Positions 1-8,199 of a stretch of DNA of 38,089 bases are shown one piece after another. The notes below the pieces were generated by a model. The model made no database searches and had not been told where the DNA came from. It saw nothing but the letters and a program-made list of their open reading frames with translations. A program made the translations under genes and the position numbers. Each line of letters starts with the position of its first letter. The first letter of the stretch is position 1. This DNA comes from an uncultured Dialister sp. (lineage in GTDB: Bacteria > Bacillota > Negativicutes > Veillonellales > Dialisteraceae). The DNA is taken from contig OMVW01000012.1 in the NCBI GenBank assembly GCA_900314595.1, positions 1-38,089 of the forward strand, given 5' to 3'.

Positions 1-584
1 GAAGGCGGGTGGGTTCTCAACCGTTCTTTCAACCCGCCTGTGAAAAGCCCCATAAAAAAAATCGGCGCTGCCTCAGCAGCGCCACCTTCCCGCAATCCGA
101 AATCCGCAATCCCCAATCCGCTTTCTCTCCCCTGTCGGCCAGAGGCCCGCCAATGAGCTCATACCGGTTGTACGCAGACAGTGGCTCTACTTGAGCGGCC
201 TGTACCTGTATTCCCGGCCGCACGGGCAGCTGCATCCCCGTTCGAGAGGAAATGTGTATTCCCGGCCCCGCGCGGAGGGCGGAGTGAGCGCAGCGTTCTT
301 CTTTGGATGTCAGAAATCCGGCCGGAAGGAATTCCTCAATATGGTCTGATTCCATTCAAATCGTTATCGTTCAAGCCCTCCCAGGAGTTGGGAGGGTGCC
401 TGAACGAAGTGAAGGCGGGTGGGTTCTCAGCCGTTCTTTCAACCCGCCTGTGCAAAATCCCCATAAAAAAATCGGCGCTGCCTCAGCAGCGCCACCTCCC
501 CGACTACCCCGATCACCCCGACCGCCCCGACCGCCCCGAAATCTCGAAGCAGAATCTATCGGGTCTTACCGTGATGAGGCTGAC
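1..584 (-). repeat. Composite intergenic repeat region downstream of the endolysin gene
   Basis: No gene. Two copies of the array-plus-hairpin element lie here, both with their sense (array, then hairpin) on the minus strand, i.e. downstream of the endolysin. Copy 1 has a perfect 8-bp stem (64-71 with 76-83) and a 7-bp-period array at about 89-121 (units like CCGCAAT). Copy 2 has the same stem at 474-481/486-493 and a 9-bp-period array at 497-541 (CCCCGAnnn). Between them (about 140-410) is a longer module that recurs at about 26090-26330 and inverted at about 21180-21480. The window starts inside a copy. Confidence 0.8.
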
Positions 585-1214
585 TCACGAATACCGTATC
601 TGACTCAGTCCATTGTATCTGACGATTGACTCCGAAATCACTACATCCCCATCTGCGATAACTCCTCCCAGCCGGTAGGAATCGGTGAACTGCCAGAGGG
701 TTACCCCCTTCATGTCGCACCTTTCTCCCCACTGGGCGCACCAGAGAGGAGGATTTCCCAGAGCTTCTAGGTCGATGAGACGGGACAGCCAGTCGAAGCT
801 CGCATAAATCCCTGCCGAAAGACCGGCCTTTTTTATTTCCGAAAGAAAAGCGCTGCAAAGGGCCGTGATTTCCACGCCCGAAGAGACGCCCCGCGCCGCC
901 TTCCAGCCGTCCGCATCCTCCATATCCAGCCAGATGCCGTAAGGAAGCTTGCCCGCAAGACCGGCATCATGGATGATGAAAGAAACAAACCGCGCCTCCC
1001 GCGCCGCCTCTTCCGGAGCGAGGGCATAACTGTAATAATACACCCCCAGCGGGATCCCATGGTCCCATGCGCCATTCACATTTTCATAAAACCTTCCGTC
1101 CAGATGCTCCCTTCCCCAGCCCAGGCGGAGAATCGCAAAGGAAAGCTTCGCCTTAGCCAGCCGGTCCCAGGGAAGACGCCCATTATGCTCGGAAAAATCC
1201 ATACCCACTCTCAT
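585..1214 (-). CDS. GH25 lysozyme-family endolysin
   Basis: 209 residues. Predicted N-acetylmuramidase cutting the glycan strands of peptidoglycan. Glycoside hydrolase family 25 landmarks are visible: an N-terminal GMDFSEHNG strand (family pattern G-I/M-D-x-S), the acidic motif WLDMED near residue 105 with the Asp/Glu pair expected in the active site, and near the C-terminus LWCAQW, WQFTD and an Asp-rich end. The length is the usual size of a bare catalytic domain; no cell-wall-binding repeat is present. ATG at 1212-1214 overlaps the end of the upstream holin gene by 4 bp (ATGA), so the two are translationally coupled, as in phage lysis cassettes. No signal peptide, so export would rely on the holin. 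It may be a prophage remnant or a domesticated lysis system. Confidence 0.9.
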   Translation of the reverse strand: MRVGMDFSEHNGRLPWDRLAKAKLSFAILRLGWGREHLDGRFYENVNGAWDHGIPLGVYYYSYALAPEEAAREARFVSFIIHDAGLAGKLPYGIWLDMEDADGWKAARGVSSGVEITALCSAFLSEIKKAGLSAGIYASFDWLSRLIDLEALGNPPLWCAQWGERCDMKGVTLWQFTDSYRLGGVIADGDVVISESIVRYNGLSQIRYS

Positions 1215-1702
1215 TTCCTCACCCCCTTCAGCTGCTCCAGCAGCCGCTTCATGGAAGAAAGACCCGCCTCCGACAGATTTTCCACCACCGAAAGCGCCTC
1301 CGTGGACGTCAGATAACTCACCACCAGAGGCACCATGCCCGAAGGATTTCCGGAGATAGACAGCATCGCATCTGCCGCCGCAGCCGCAAAGACGCAGAAA
1401 GCATACATCATGAGCTTCGACGCGCCCCGCTCCTTCATCACCGAACTTTTGATGAGCCCCAGCCGCCGGGCCCTCGGAATCCCCCGGGCCAGAGCGAAAA
1501 GCGTAGGCCCCCTCCGCCCCTCCTTCCGGAGCATCTCCGCACTGATCGCCAGCCACCGGCTCAGCACATCCAGCGCCACCAGCGCCGAAAAACACAGGAA
1601 AAGCAGCGCATGCTGCCCCAGCGACAGGAAGACCACACTTCCCGTAAACTTGATGGGAAAAGCCAGGAAGAGACCCTTCCCCTCTCTTACGAAATCATTC
1701 AT
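1211..1702 (-). CDS. Phage holin family protein
   Basis: About 163 residues. Resembles the toxin-secretion/phage-lysis holin family (Pfam 05105 type): a basic N-terminus, hydrophobic helices at about 13-30 and 33-50, a basic loop rich in Arg/Lys, another hydrophobic stretch around 95-130, and an amphipathic charged C-terminus. Holins make membrane lesions that release endolysin. Two adjacent ATGs exist (1703-1705 and 1700-1702). The AGGAGG at 1709-1714 is only 3 bases from the first but 6 from the second, so I use 1702. The endolysin follows with a 4-bp overlap. The upstream 255 bp are shared with a divergent sigma-like gene and hold a sequence block repeated near 8381 and 5335. Confidence 0.85.
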   Translation of the reverse strand: MNDFVREGKGLFLAFPIKFTGSVVFLSLGQHALLFLCFSALVALDVLSRWLAISAEMLRKEGRRGPTLFALARGIPRARRLGLIKSSVMKERGASKLMMYAFCVFAAAAADAMLSISGNPSGMVPLVVSYLTSTEALSVVENLSEAGLSSMKRLLEQLKGVRK

Positions 1703-1732
1703 CATAAACCTCCTTTTTGAAATACAAGCTTC

Positions 1733-1770
1733 CTGCCTGTATAGTGCAAAAAGGAGATTTTATTTTAAAA
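1733..1770 (-). promoter_or_regulatory. Conserved promoter-like block upstream of the holin
   Basis: On the minus strand this reads as AT-rich DNA followed by TTTTTGCACTATACAGGCAG, about 31 bp before the holin start. A close relative lies at 8381-8416 and a shorter one at about 5337-5356. Its position and recurrence suggest a promoter, but there is no TTGACA-like -35. A specialised sigma factor, perhaps the divergent gene at 1961, is one possible reader. Confidence 0.4.
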
Positions 1771-1960
1771 AAATTTTACCTCTTACAGCCCCTTTTCCCC
1801 TCTTCCATGAAACAGAAGAAATCAAACGCCCCCTTCCCTTCCTTCCAGACGCCTTTTTTGGAAATAAGAGCGAACTGCTAGCGAACTTGTGTTCTATTTC
1901 CAATTCCTGTATGCTTTGTCTAACCGCGGAAATACAAAAGGCATGCCGGAAAGAAACACA

Positions 1961-2488
1961 ATGGAAAAAGAAAAGGAAATCGAAAGAGCCCTCATAGAAA
2001 AGGCCCAATCCGGCAGCAGCGAAGCCATGCTTGCCATGCTGAAAAAATACGAACCCCTCATCAAAAAACTATGCACCGGCGCCAACGACCGGGAAGAACT
2101 GGCAGGCGAACTCACCGCCTCCTTCCTCGAAGCCCTGAAAACCTTCGACCCGAAAAGAGGCGTCTACTTTCCCCTCTACATCCACCGCCGCCTCCGGGCC
2201 GTCAGGACGAAAATGATCCGCCAGTGGATCCGCCAGAAAGAAACAGAAGAACTGGACGAAGGCACCACACCGGCCGTAGAAGAAACAAGGCCCACCCTGA
2301 GAGAACTCATGCAGGGAATCCATTTCACCGAAGAAGAAAAGAAATACCTCGAAGCCTGCCTCGCCGGAAAAAACTGGCAGGAAACCTGCCGCACCTGCGG
2401 CTTCAACCCCTCCCGCCTCTTCCAGGTGCGGAAAACCATCATAGAAAAAATCCGTAAAAAATGGCACATCCACCCCAGAGGAAAATAA
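1961..2488 (+). CDS. Small sigma-70-like / helix-turn-helix protein
   Basis: 175 residues. The first half (KKYEPLIKKLC, then REELAGELTASFLEALKTFDP and a basic helix LYIHRRLRAVRTKMIRQW) has the spacing of sigma region 2 or of the HTH domain found in conjugative-transposon and UviA/TcdR-like sigma factors. The second half (about 115-170) contains FTEEEKKYLEACLAGKNWQE and a following helix-turn-helix like sigma region 4. The start at 1961 has GGAAAG 7 bases upstream; an upstream ATG at 1943 has a poorer site. It is divergent from the holin-endolysin pair. In clostridia such small sigma factors sit beside holin-like genes (tcdR/tcdE, uviA/uviB), so control of the lysis pair is an inference worth testing. 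Family identity is by eye only. Confidence 0.65.
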   Translation: MEKEKEIERALIEKAQSGSSEAMLAMLKKYEPLIKKLCTGANDREELAGELTASFLEALKTFDPKRGVYFPLYIHRRLRAVRTKMIRQWIRQKETEELDEGTTPAVEETRPTLRELMQGIHFTEEEKKYLEACLAGKNWQETCRTCGFNPSRLFQVRKTIIEKIRKKWHIHPRGK

Positions 2489-3068
2489 TGTATGTTCCCA
2501 TGGAAGTTCCGAGTTCCGAGTGTCCGGTCCCGCGGCAGAGCCGCTATATGCACCCTGCGTCCCCCAACGGGGGAAGCTCCCGCGAAGCGGGTGAAGGGGG
2601 CTGACTATCAAATCCATCGAAATTGACTACTTCCATCCATGCGTAACGTAATTGTGGGCCCATGGAAGTTGCCAGTTCCGAGTGGGACCCTTCAGGGCCT
2701 GGCTGAAATTCGTGCATGCCGGTGCAGCTAAAAATCAATGAATGCATCGTGATTATCGTGAATATCGTGGTTATCGTGAAGGTGCGGCGCAAATTCGTGA
2801 GCGCCGCATTTTTTATATCCCCACCCACCCGCCCCTCATAACCGGCCTGCGGCCGGAGAAATTTCATCCTTCCCTGGCTAGGGAAGGTGTCAGCGAAGCT
2901 GACGGATGGGATGACTGATCCTTGAAATCGAAAGCACTTTCATCGATTTGCCACAAACCATCCGCGATTTTGCGTCCCCCAACGGGGGAAGCTCCCGGAC
3001 GCAGGGTGCACAGAGCGGCTCTGCCGCAGGGCCGGACACTCGGAACTCGGAACTTATATGCGACCCAT
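2489..3068 (+). repeat. Composite intergenic repeats between sigma-like gene and ATPase
   Basis: No gene. In plus-strand sense there is a 9-bp-period array (ATCGTGnnn, about 2742-2782) and a hairpin (stem TGCGGCGC 2783-2790 with GCGCCGCA 2801-2808) followed by TTTTTTATAT, a credible Rho-independent terminator for the sigma-like gene. Around it are the longer modules: about 2500-2720, and 2820-2990 with paired GGCCTGCGGCC and CTTCCCTGGCTAGGGAAG hairpins. The same modules occur in opposite orientation at 4540-5075. Confidence 0.75.
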
Positions 3069-4454
3069 TCAAATCATTTCTTTATAGCTTACGAGCCTTA
3101 GGTTTTCTATTTCTTCTGCTTTTCTTTTTGTCCGTTCTGAGAAGTTTCTTTTGGTGAAGAGGATGTATGACCGGCTGTGTGCTTCGAAGAGGGTGCCCCG
3201 GCGGAGGAGGGTCTGGAGTGTGTCTATGTCTGTATCTTCGTTTCTCCATTTGCATTCGCAGAGGAGGAGGTCTTTGTCGGCGTTTCCGGCAAGGATGTCT
3301 ATTTCTTCCTGTTTTCTGGTGCGGGGATCGGTGCCCCACCAGCGGCCGGCTTGTTCGAAGAGGAGGGGAAGGCGGTTTTCTTTATTTTCTTTCCAGAGCC
3401 ACTGGAGGCATATTTCTTCAAAGACTTGTCCCATGAATTCCGGAAGGGCGGGGAGGATGCGGCGGCAGGCGGCTTGTCCCATTCCGTTCTGGATGAGGGA
3501 GTAGTGGCGGGGGATGAACCGGTACCAGAAGCGGAAGAGTCCGTCTTTCAGCAGGTAGATGGAGCGGCGGGAGTTTTTTTCTCCCAGCGGTGTTTCTCTT
3601 TTGACGATATCCAGATCCATGAGGTTTTTGACGTAGCCCGCGCAGGCGCTGACTTCGAGGTCTGCTTTGGAGGCGATCTGGCTGAGTTTCGTATTTCCTT
3701 CTGCTATGGCCTGAATGACTGCATTGTAGGTGGAGGGGTCCCGCAGTTCCTGTTTCAGGAGGTTCGCCGGTTCTTCGAAGAGGTAGGAGACGGGATCGAA
3801 GAAGTTGTCTGCCAGGTTTTGTCCCACGGTCTTTTTTTCGTCCATTTTCGTGAGGTAAAAGGGAATCCCGCCGGTGGCTCCATAGTAGAGGGCGAGGTCT
3901 TCTCCGGAAATATGGGGAAAGAGGCTGCGGGCTTCGAAGATGGTAAAGGGGGCGAGTTTCAGCTGGCCGGTGCGCCGCCCGAAGAGGGGGCTTTCGTGGC
4001 CCAGGACTTGTTTTTCCATAAAGCTCATGGAGGAGCCGCAGAGGATGAGGTAGATGTCCAGGTCTTTCCATTTGTGGTCGATTTCTACCTGGAGGAGGGA
4101 GGAAATACCGGGGTAGGATCCGGCGAGGTAAGGGTATTCGTCTATGACGAGGATGATTTTTTCTTTGCGCGCCATATCCGTAATGGCTTCGAGGGCTGCG
4201 GAAAAGTCCCGGTATACCGGTGCCGGGCCGGTCTGTCCTTTGGCTTCATAAATGGACTGGGAGAGGTTTTCCAGATTTTCCCGGGCTGTGGTCTCCATGC
4301 CGGTGAAGAAGATGGTTTTCTTCCCTTTGCAGAATTCCCTGATCAGGGCGGTCTTCCCCACCCGCCGGCGGCCATAAACGATCATGCATTCATACCCTTC
4401 GCGACGGTACCTGCTTTCCAGCTGCTCCAGTTCTTTTTCTCTTCCGATAAACAT
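3069..4454 (-). CDS. AAA ATPase with DUF234-type C-terminal domain
   Basis: 461 residues. N-terminal P-loop ATPase of the archaeal-type ATPase family: opening FIGREKELEQL, Walker A GRRRVGKTAL (about 28-37), Walker B ILVIDEYPYL (about 103-112), sensor-like LILCGSSMSFM. A winged-helix-like middle (about 240-290) precedes a C-terminal nuclease-like DUF234 region with FGRRTG/LFRFWYRF and a late EIDILA...LLLCECKW segment that resembles the E-x-K core of restriction-type folds. Members are common in anaerobes in several copies; their function is poorly known. ATG with AAGGAGG 5 bases upstream. A 19-bp perfect inverted repeat lies just upstream, reaching the ribosome binding site. No partner gene is adjacent. 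Confidence 0.85.
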   Translation of the reverse strand: MFIGREKELEQLESRYRREGYECMIVYGRRRVGKTALIREFCKGKKTIFFTGMETTARENLENLSQSIYEAKGQTGPAPVYRDFSAALEAITDMARKEKIILVIDEYPYLAGSYPGISSLLQVEIDHKWKDLDIYLILCGSSMSFMEKQVLGHESPLFGRRTGQLKLAPFTIFEARSLFPHISGEDLALYYGATGGIPFYLTKMDEKKTVGQNLADNFFDPVSYLFEEPANLLKQELRDPSTYNAVIQAIAEGNTKLSQIASKADLEVSACAGYVKNLMDLDIVKRETPLGEKNSRRSIYLLKDGLFRFWYRFIPRHYSLIQNGMGQAACRRILPALPEFMGQVFEEICLQWLWKENKENRLPLLFEQAGRWWGTDPRTRKQEEIDILAGNADKDLLLCECKWRNEDTDIDTLQTLLRRGTLFEAHSRSYILFTKRNFSERTKRKAEEIENLRLVSYKEMI

Positions 4455-4464
4455 GGGAGCCTCC

Positions 4465-4517
4465 TTTGCAAATTAGTAAGTTACAATTTACTAAATCATA
4501 ACTTACTAATTTGCAAA
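4465..4517 (-). promoter_or_regulatory. 19-bp perfect inverted repeat upstream of the ATPase gene
   Basis: Arms 4465-4483 and 4499-4517 are exact reverse complements (TTTGCAAATTAGTAAGTTA on the plus strand) around a 15-base spacer that itself carries another TTTACTAA half. The left arm abuts the AAGGAGG of the ATPase gene. TATGAT on the minus strand could be a -10 box inside it. Either an operator for a dimeric repressor, possibly autoregulation, or an mRNA hairpin hiding the ribosome binding site. Confidence 0.6.
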
Positions 4518-4520
4518 AAG

Positions 4521-5854
4521 CAAGAGCTGCCGGACTTTTAATGCACCTGCCATACGCTGCGTACCTGCGGCGGACACTTTCTCTGTTTCTTTGGTGAACT
4601 CTTCTCTGGCCAGAGAAGGCTGAAACTTCCCCGGCCGCAGGCCGGTTATAAGGGGCGGGCGGGCATAAAAAAAGGGCGCTGCTTCACGAACTGTGCAGCG
4701 CCACCTTCACGATAGCCACGTCAGTCACGACAATCACGATGCATTCATTGTTTTTAAACTGCATCGACATGCATGGATAACAGTTGGGCCTCTGATGGGT
4801 CACTCGGAACTCGGAACTTCCATGGAACCACAATTACGTCACGCTTGCATCATTTGTGCCATCTGTCATTCTTTCGAGAGTCAGCCCCCTTCACCCGCTT
4901 CGCGGGAGCTTCCCCCGTTGGGGGACGCAAGACGCGTACTTTTTGTGGCAAATCGATGAAAGTGCTTTCGATTTCAAGCATCAATCATCCCATCCGCCCC
5001 TTCGGGGCTGTCCTAGCCAGGGAAGGATGAAATTTCTCCGGCCGAAGGCCGGTTATGAAGGGCGGGCGGGTGGGCATATATAATCGGCGGGCTTTCAAAT
5101 TCTGACGCCCGCCACCACCCCGAGTCCCGTTTCCCGAGTCCCGGACAATGTGAAGTTTCGAAGACATCTGAGATTTCAAAGTTTCGAAGATTTCGGTTTC
5201 TGGGGACCGGGAACTTCCATGGTAGAAATGTTCGACTTGCATCGATAAAACACCTATCCCCCGGCTCCGCCGGTACCTTCCCATCCAGGGAAGGTGGTGC
5301 CCGGTAGTACGCTGATGGTCTTCCTTATCTGTGCTCCGCCTGTGTAGTGCAAAATATATTAAAAAGGCGCTGCCTCACGAACCGTGCAGCCTCACCTTCC
5401 CGATAGCCACGTCAGTCACGATACTCACGATGCGATGATTGTTTCTATGCTGCATCGACATGCATGAATAACAGTTGGGCTTCTGGTGGAACCTTCTGGT
5501 AACTGGCAACTTCCATGGGACCACAATTACGTTACGCTTGCATCATTTGTGTCATCTGTCATTCTTTCGAGAGTCAGCCCCCTTCACCCTCGCTGCGCTC
5601 GGGAGCTTCCCCCGCTCCCGGACGCAGGGTGCACAGAGCGGCTCTGCCGCCGAACCGGACACTCGGAACTCGGAACTTATATGCGACCCATATAAAAAAG
5701 GCGCTGCTTCACGAACCGTGCAGCGCCACCTTCCCGATAGCCACGATATTCACGACAATCACGATGCATTCATTATTTTTTAGCTGCATCGACATGCAAG
5801 AATTTCAGTCAGGCTTCTGGTGGAACCTTCTGGTAACTGGCAACTTCAATGGGA
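4521..5854 (-). repeat. Repeat cluster, left part (about 320-334 bp periodicity)
   Basis: No gene. Array-plus-hairpin elements, sense on minus: stems 4675-4682/4695-4702, 5086-5092/5107-5113, 5366-5373 (right arm decayed), 5700-5707/5720-5727. Their arrays have 9-bp units (ACGATnnnC) except the one at 5114-5143, which has 7-bp units (GAGTCCC). They alternate with a module running from a conserved GTTACGCTTGCATCA through AGTCAGCCCCCTTCACC, exchangeable small hairpins and CGGAACTCGGAACTTATATG. The spacing of equivalent points (5366 to 5700) is 334 bp. The unit is broken at 5854/5855 by the toxin-antitoxin cassette. Confidence 0.8.
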
Positions 5855-5901
5855 AAAAATCAAAACTTCCATAAAAGAAATTATATTTTTCGTGCACCGC
5901 A

Positions 5902-5930
5902 TTGCAATATTCGTGCAAATACCCTAAAAT
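5902..5930 (+). promoter_or_regulatory. Promoter and direct-repeat operator of the toxin-antitoxin operon
   Basis: TTGCAA (5902-5907), 17-base spacer, TAAAAT (5925-5930). Two direct TTCGTGCA copies at 5889-5896 and 5910-5917, 21 bp apart (two helical turns), flank and overlap the -35, as expected for autorepression by a RelB-type antitoxin. Confidence 0.65.
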
Positions 5931-5959
5931 ATATATAAATAGTAGAGGAGGTTGATCGT

Positions 5960-6232
5960 ATGGCTACAACGAATATCAGCATTCGAATGGATTCTGAGGT
6001 GAAGGCAAGGGCGGATGCTTTATTTGCTGAGCTCGGCATGAATCTGACTACGGCTTTCAATATTTTTGTGCGCCAGTCGCTGCGGGAAGGGGGCATTCCT
6101 TTCAAGGTCAGACTGGAGCAGCCCAATAAGGAGACGATGGCTGCCATGCTGGAGGCGGAAAGGATTGCCGGGGATCCGTCTGTAAAGGGGTATACGGACC
6201 TGGATGAGCTTTTGGCGGATCTTAAGAAATGA
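5960..6232 (+). CDS. relB: RelB/DinJ family antitoxin
   Basis: 90 residues. Opens with TNISIRMDSEVKARADALFAELG followed by NLTTAFNIFVRQ, the ribbon-helix-helix pattern of RelB/DinJ antitoxins (beta strand, then two helices, about residues 3-45). The C-terminal half, ending DELLADLKK, should wrap the toxin. It binds DNA as a dimer and neutralises the downstream toxin. AGGAGG lies 8 bases before the ATG. The stop overlaps the toxin start by 4 bp (ATGA at 6229-6232), giving coupled translation. Direct TTCGTGCA repeats around its promoter are the likely operator. The cassette sits inside a dispersed repeat unit. Confidence 0.93.
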   Translation: MATTNISIRMDSEVKARADALFAELGMNLTTAFNIFVRQSLREGGIPFKVRLEQPNKETMAAMLEAERIAGDPSVKGYTDLDELLADLKK

Positions 6233-6519
6233 GAAAGACAAAGTATATCGTCAAGCCCACCACGCAGTTCAGGAAGGATTACAAGCTGGCCCTGAAGCGT
6301 GGTTTAAAGGTCGTATTTCTTGATGCAGTCATCACAAAGCTCGCACTGGGCGAGCCTCTGGATGAAAAGAATCATGACCATGCTTTGTCCGGAAACTGGT
6401 CCGGCCACAGGGAGTGTCACGTCCTTCCCAACTGGCTGCTGATCTACCGCATAGAAAATGACGTGCTCGTGCTTACCCTCTCCCGCACCGGTACGCATAG
6501 TGACCTTTTCGGTAAATAA
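6229..6519 (+). CDS. yafQ: YafQ-type mRNA interferase toxin
   Basis: 96 residues, RelE/ParE superfamily, YafQ branch: a ribosome-dependent mRNA endonuclease released when the antitoxin decays. Motifs visible: NHDHAL (His49/His51), GNWSGHRECHVLPNWLLIYR (His64) and C-terminal TGTHSDLF (His90, Phe94), matching the catalytic His and Phe positions of E. coli YafQ. The acidic residue that follows the central His in E. coli (Asp in HVEPDW) is Asn68 here (HVLPNW), which could lower activity or be a lineage variant. Starts within the antitoxin stop. A strong terminator follows directly. Confidence 0.92.
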   Translation: MRKTKYIVKPTTQFRKDYKLALKRGLKVVFLDAVITKLALGEPLDEKNHDHALSGNWSGHRECHVLPNWLLIYRIENDVLVLTLSRTGTHSDLFGK

Positions 6520-6559
6520 AAGTCCGCTGTATGGAAATATTCCTGCAGCGGACTTTTTC
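6517..6559 (+). terminator. Rho-independent terminator of the toxin-antitoxin operon
   Basis: Inverted repeat AAAGTCCGCTG ... CAGCGGACTTTTT immediately after the toxin stop codon, with a T-run on the plus strand. Confidence 0.85.
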
Positions 6560-6591
6560 ATCCGTGTACAAATCCTGCCGCTTGATGATAT

Positions 6592-8160
6592 CCATGAATA
6601 CGTTACGCTTGCATCAATTGTGTCATCTGTCATTCTTTCGAGAGTCAGCCCCCTTCACCCTCGCTGCGCTCGGGAGCTTCCCCCGCTCCCGGACGCCTTT
6701 TCTCGCGGGGGTGGGGTGACAATTTCGACTTGCAGGTGCAGATGAACCCACCCGACCTCGCTGCGCTCGGCCACCCTCCCAAAACTTGGGAGGGCTGAAA
6801 CGGTAACGACTTGGCTGGGAATATAAAAATTGGCGGGCTTCATTATTCTGATGCCCGCCACCACCCCGAGTCCCGTGTCCCGACTCCCGGACAATGTGAA
6901 GTTTCGAAGACAGCTGAGATTTCAAAGTTTCAAAGAATTCAGTCACTGGTAACTGGCAACTTCAATGGGACCACAATTACGTTACGCTTGCATCATTTGT
7001 TTCATCTGTTATTCTTGCGAGAGTCAGCCCCCTTCACCCTCGCTGCGCTCGGGAGCTTCCCCCGCTCCCGGACGCAAGGTGCACAGAGCGGCTCTGCCGC
7101 AGGGCCGGACACTCGGAACTCGGAACTTATATGCGACCCATATAAAAAAGGCGCTGCTTCATGAACTGTGCAGCGCCACCTTCCCGATAGCCACGATATT
7201 CACGATAATCATGATGCATTCATTGTTTTTTAGCTGCATCGACATGCTAGAATTTCAGTCAGGCTTCTGGTGGAACCTTCTGGTAACTGGCAACTTCAAT
7301 GCATCCACTATTACGTTACGCGTGGGTGGATAGAGTCAGTTCCGATGGATATGATTGATAGCCCCCTTCACCCGCTTCGCGGGAGCTTCCCCCGCTCCCG
7401 GACGCAGGGTGCACAGAGCGGCTCTGCCGCAGGGCCGGACACTCGGAACTCGGAACTTATATGCGACCCATATAAAAAAGGCGCTGCTTCATGAATTGTG
7501 CAGCCTCGCCTTCACGATAGCCACGATATTCACGATACTCACGATGCGATGATTGTTTCTATGCTGCATCGACATGCATGACTTTCAGCCAGGCTTCTGG
7601 TGGAACCTTCTGGTAACTGGCAACTTCAATGGATCCACTATTACGTTACGCTTGCATCATTTGTTTCATCTGTCATTCTTTCGAGAGTCAGCCCCCTTCA
7701 CCGCCTTCGGCGGAGCTTCCCCCGTAGGGGGACGCAGGGTGCATAGAGCGGCTCTGCCGCAGGACCGGACACTCGGAACTCGGAACTTATATGCGACCCA
7801 TATAAAAAAGGCGCTGCTTCATGAATTGTGCAGCGCCACCACCCTTTTCCCCTTACCCCTTTTCCCTGCTTTTGGGGCGGGTGGGAATATAAAAGAAGAC
7901 CTCTTCATGCTGTCTGCCTCTGCAGATGAGCAAGTGCTCCCCGCGTCCGGGGAGCTCCCGCAGGGTGAGGGGGCGTACGTTCCTGCATGTCGAAAATGAG
8001 GATAAAGAAAAGTACGTACCGTCTTCATGGGAGAGTCCCCTGCCTTCGGACGCAAATCGCAGACGGTTCGTGGCAAATCGATGAAAGTGGGCGCGATTTC
8101 AAGCCGTTACTATCCCATCCGCCCCTTCGGGCTGTCCTAGCCAGGGAAGGTTAACCATCC
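6592..8160 (-). repeat. Repeat cluster, right part (about 320-330 bp tandem units)
   Basis: No gene. Resumes the interrupted unit at 6592. Hairpin stems at 6832-6838/6853-6859, 7150-7157/7170-7177, 7480-7487 (right arm decayed) and 7800-7807/7820-7827 are spaced 318, 330 and 320 bp. Arrays follow each stem on the plus strand: 7-bp units at 6860-6895 and about 7830-7870, 9-bp units at 7181-7220 and 7512-7545. The modules between them repeat GCCCCCTTCACC, an exchangeable hairpin, AGCTTCCCCC, CGGAACTCGGAACTTATATG. Sense is on the minus strand. No open frame here resembles a protein. Confidence 0.8.
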
Positions 8161-8199
8161 GCGGCTGCACGTCAGGGGACTTTGATGTACCTGATTCAA

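Noticed and set aside
585..2488. Complete prophage
   Set aside because: Only the lysis pair and a regulator are present; no structural, packaging or integration genes.
3177..4541. 454-codon open frame antisense to the ATPase gene
   Set aside because: Shadow of the DUF234 ATPase, which has clear motifs, promoter elements and a ribosome binding site.
5475..7999. Several 60-150 codon frames in the repeat cluster
   Set aside because: Their translations repeat each other because the DNA repeats; frames shift between copies and none has a ribosome binding site.
4521..8160. Insertion sequence
   Set aside because: No transposase or terminal inverted repeats with target duplications; the repeats are non-coding and modular.
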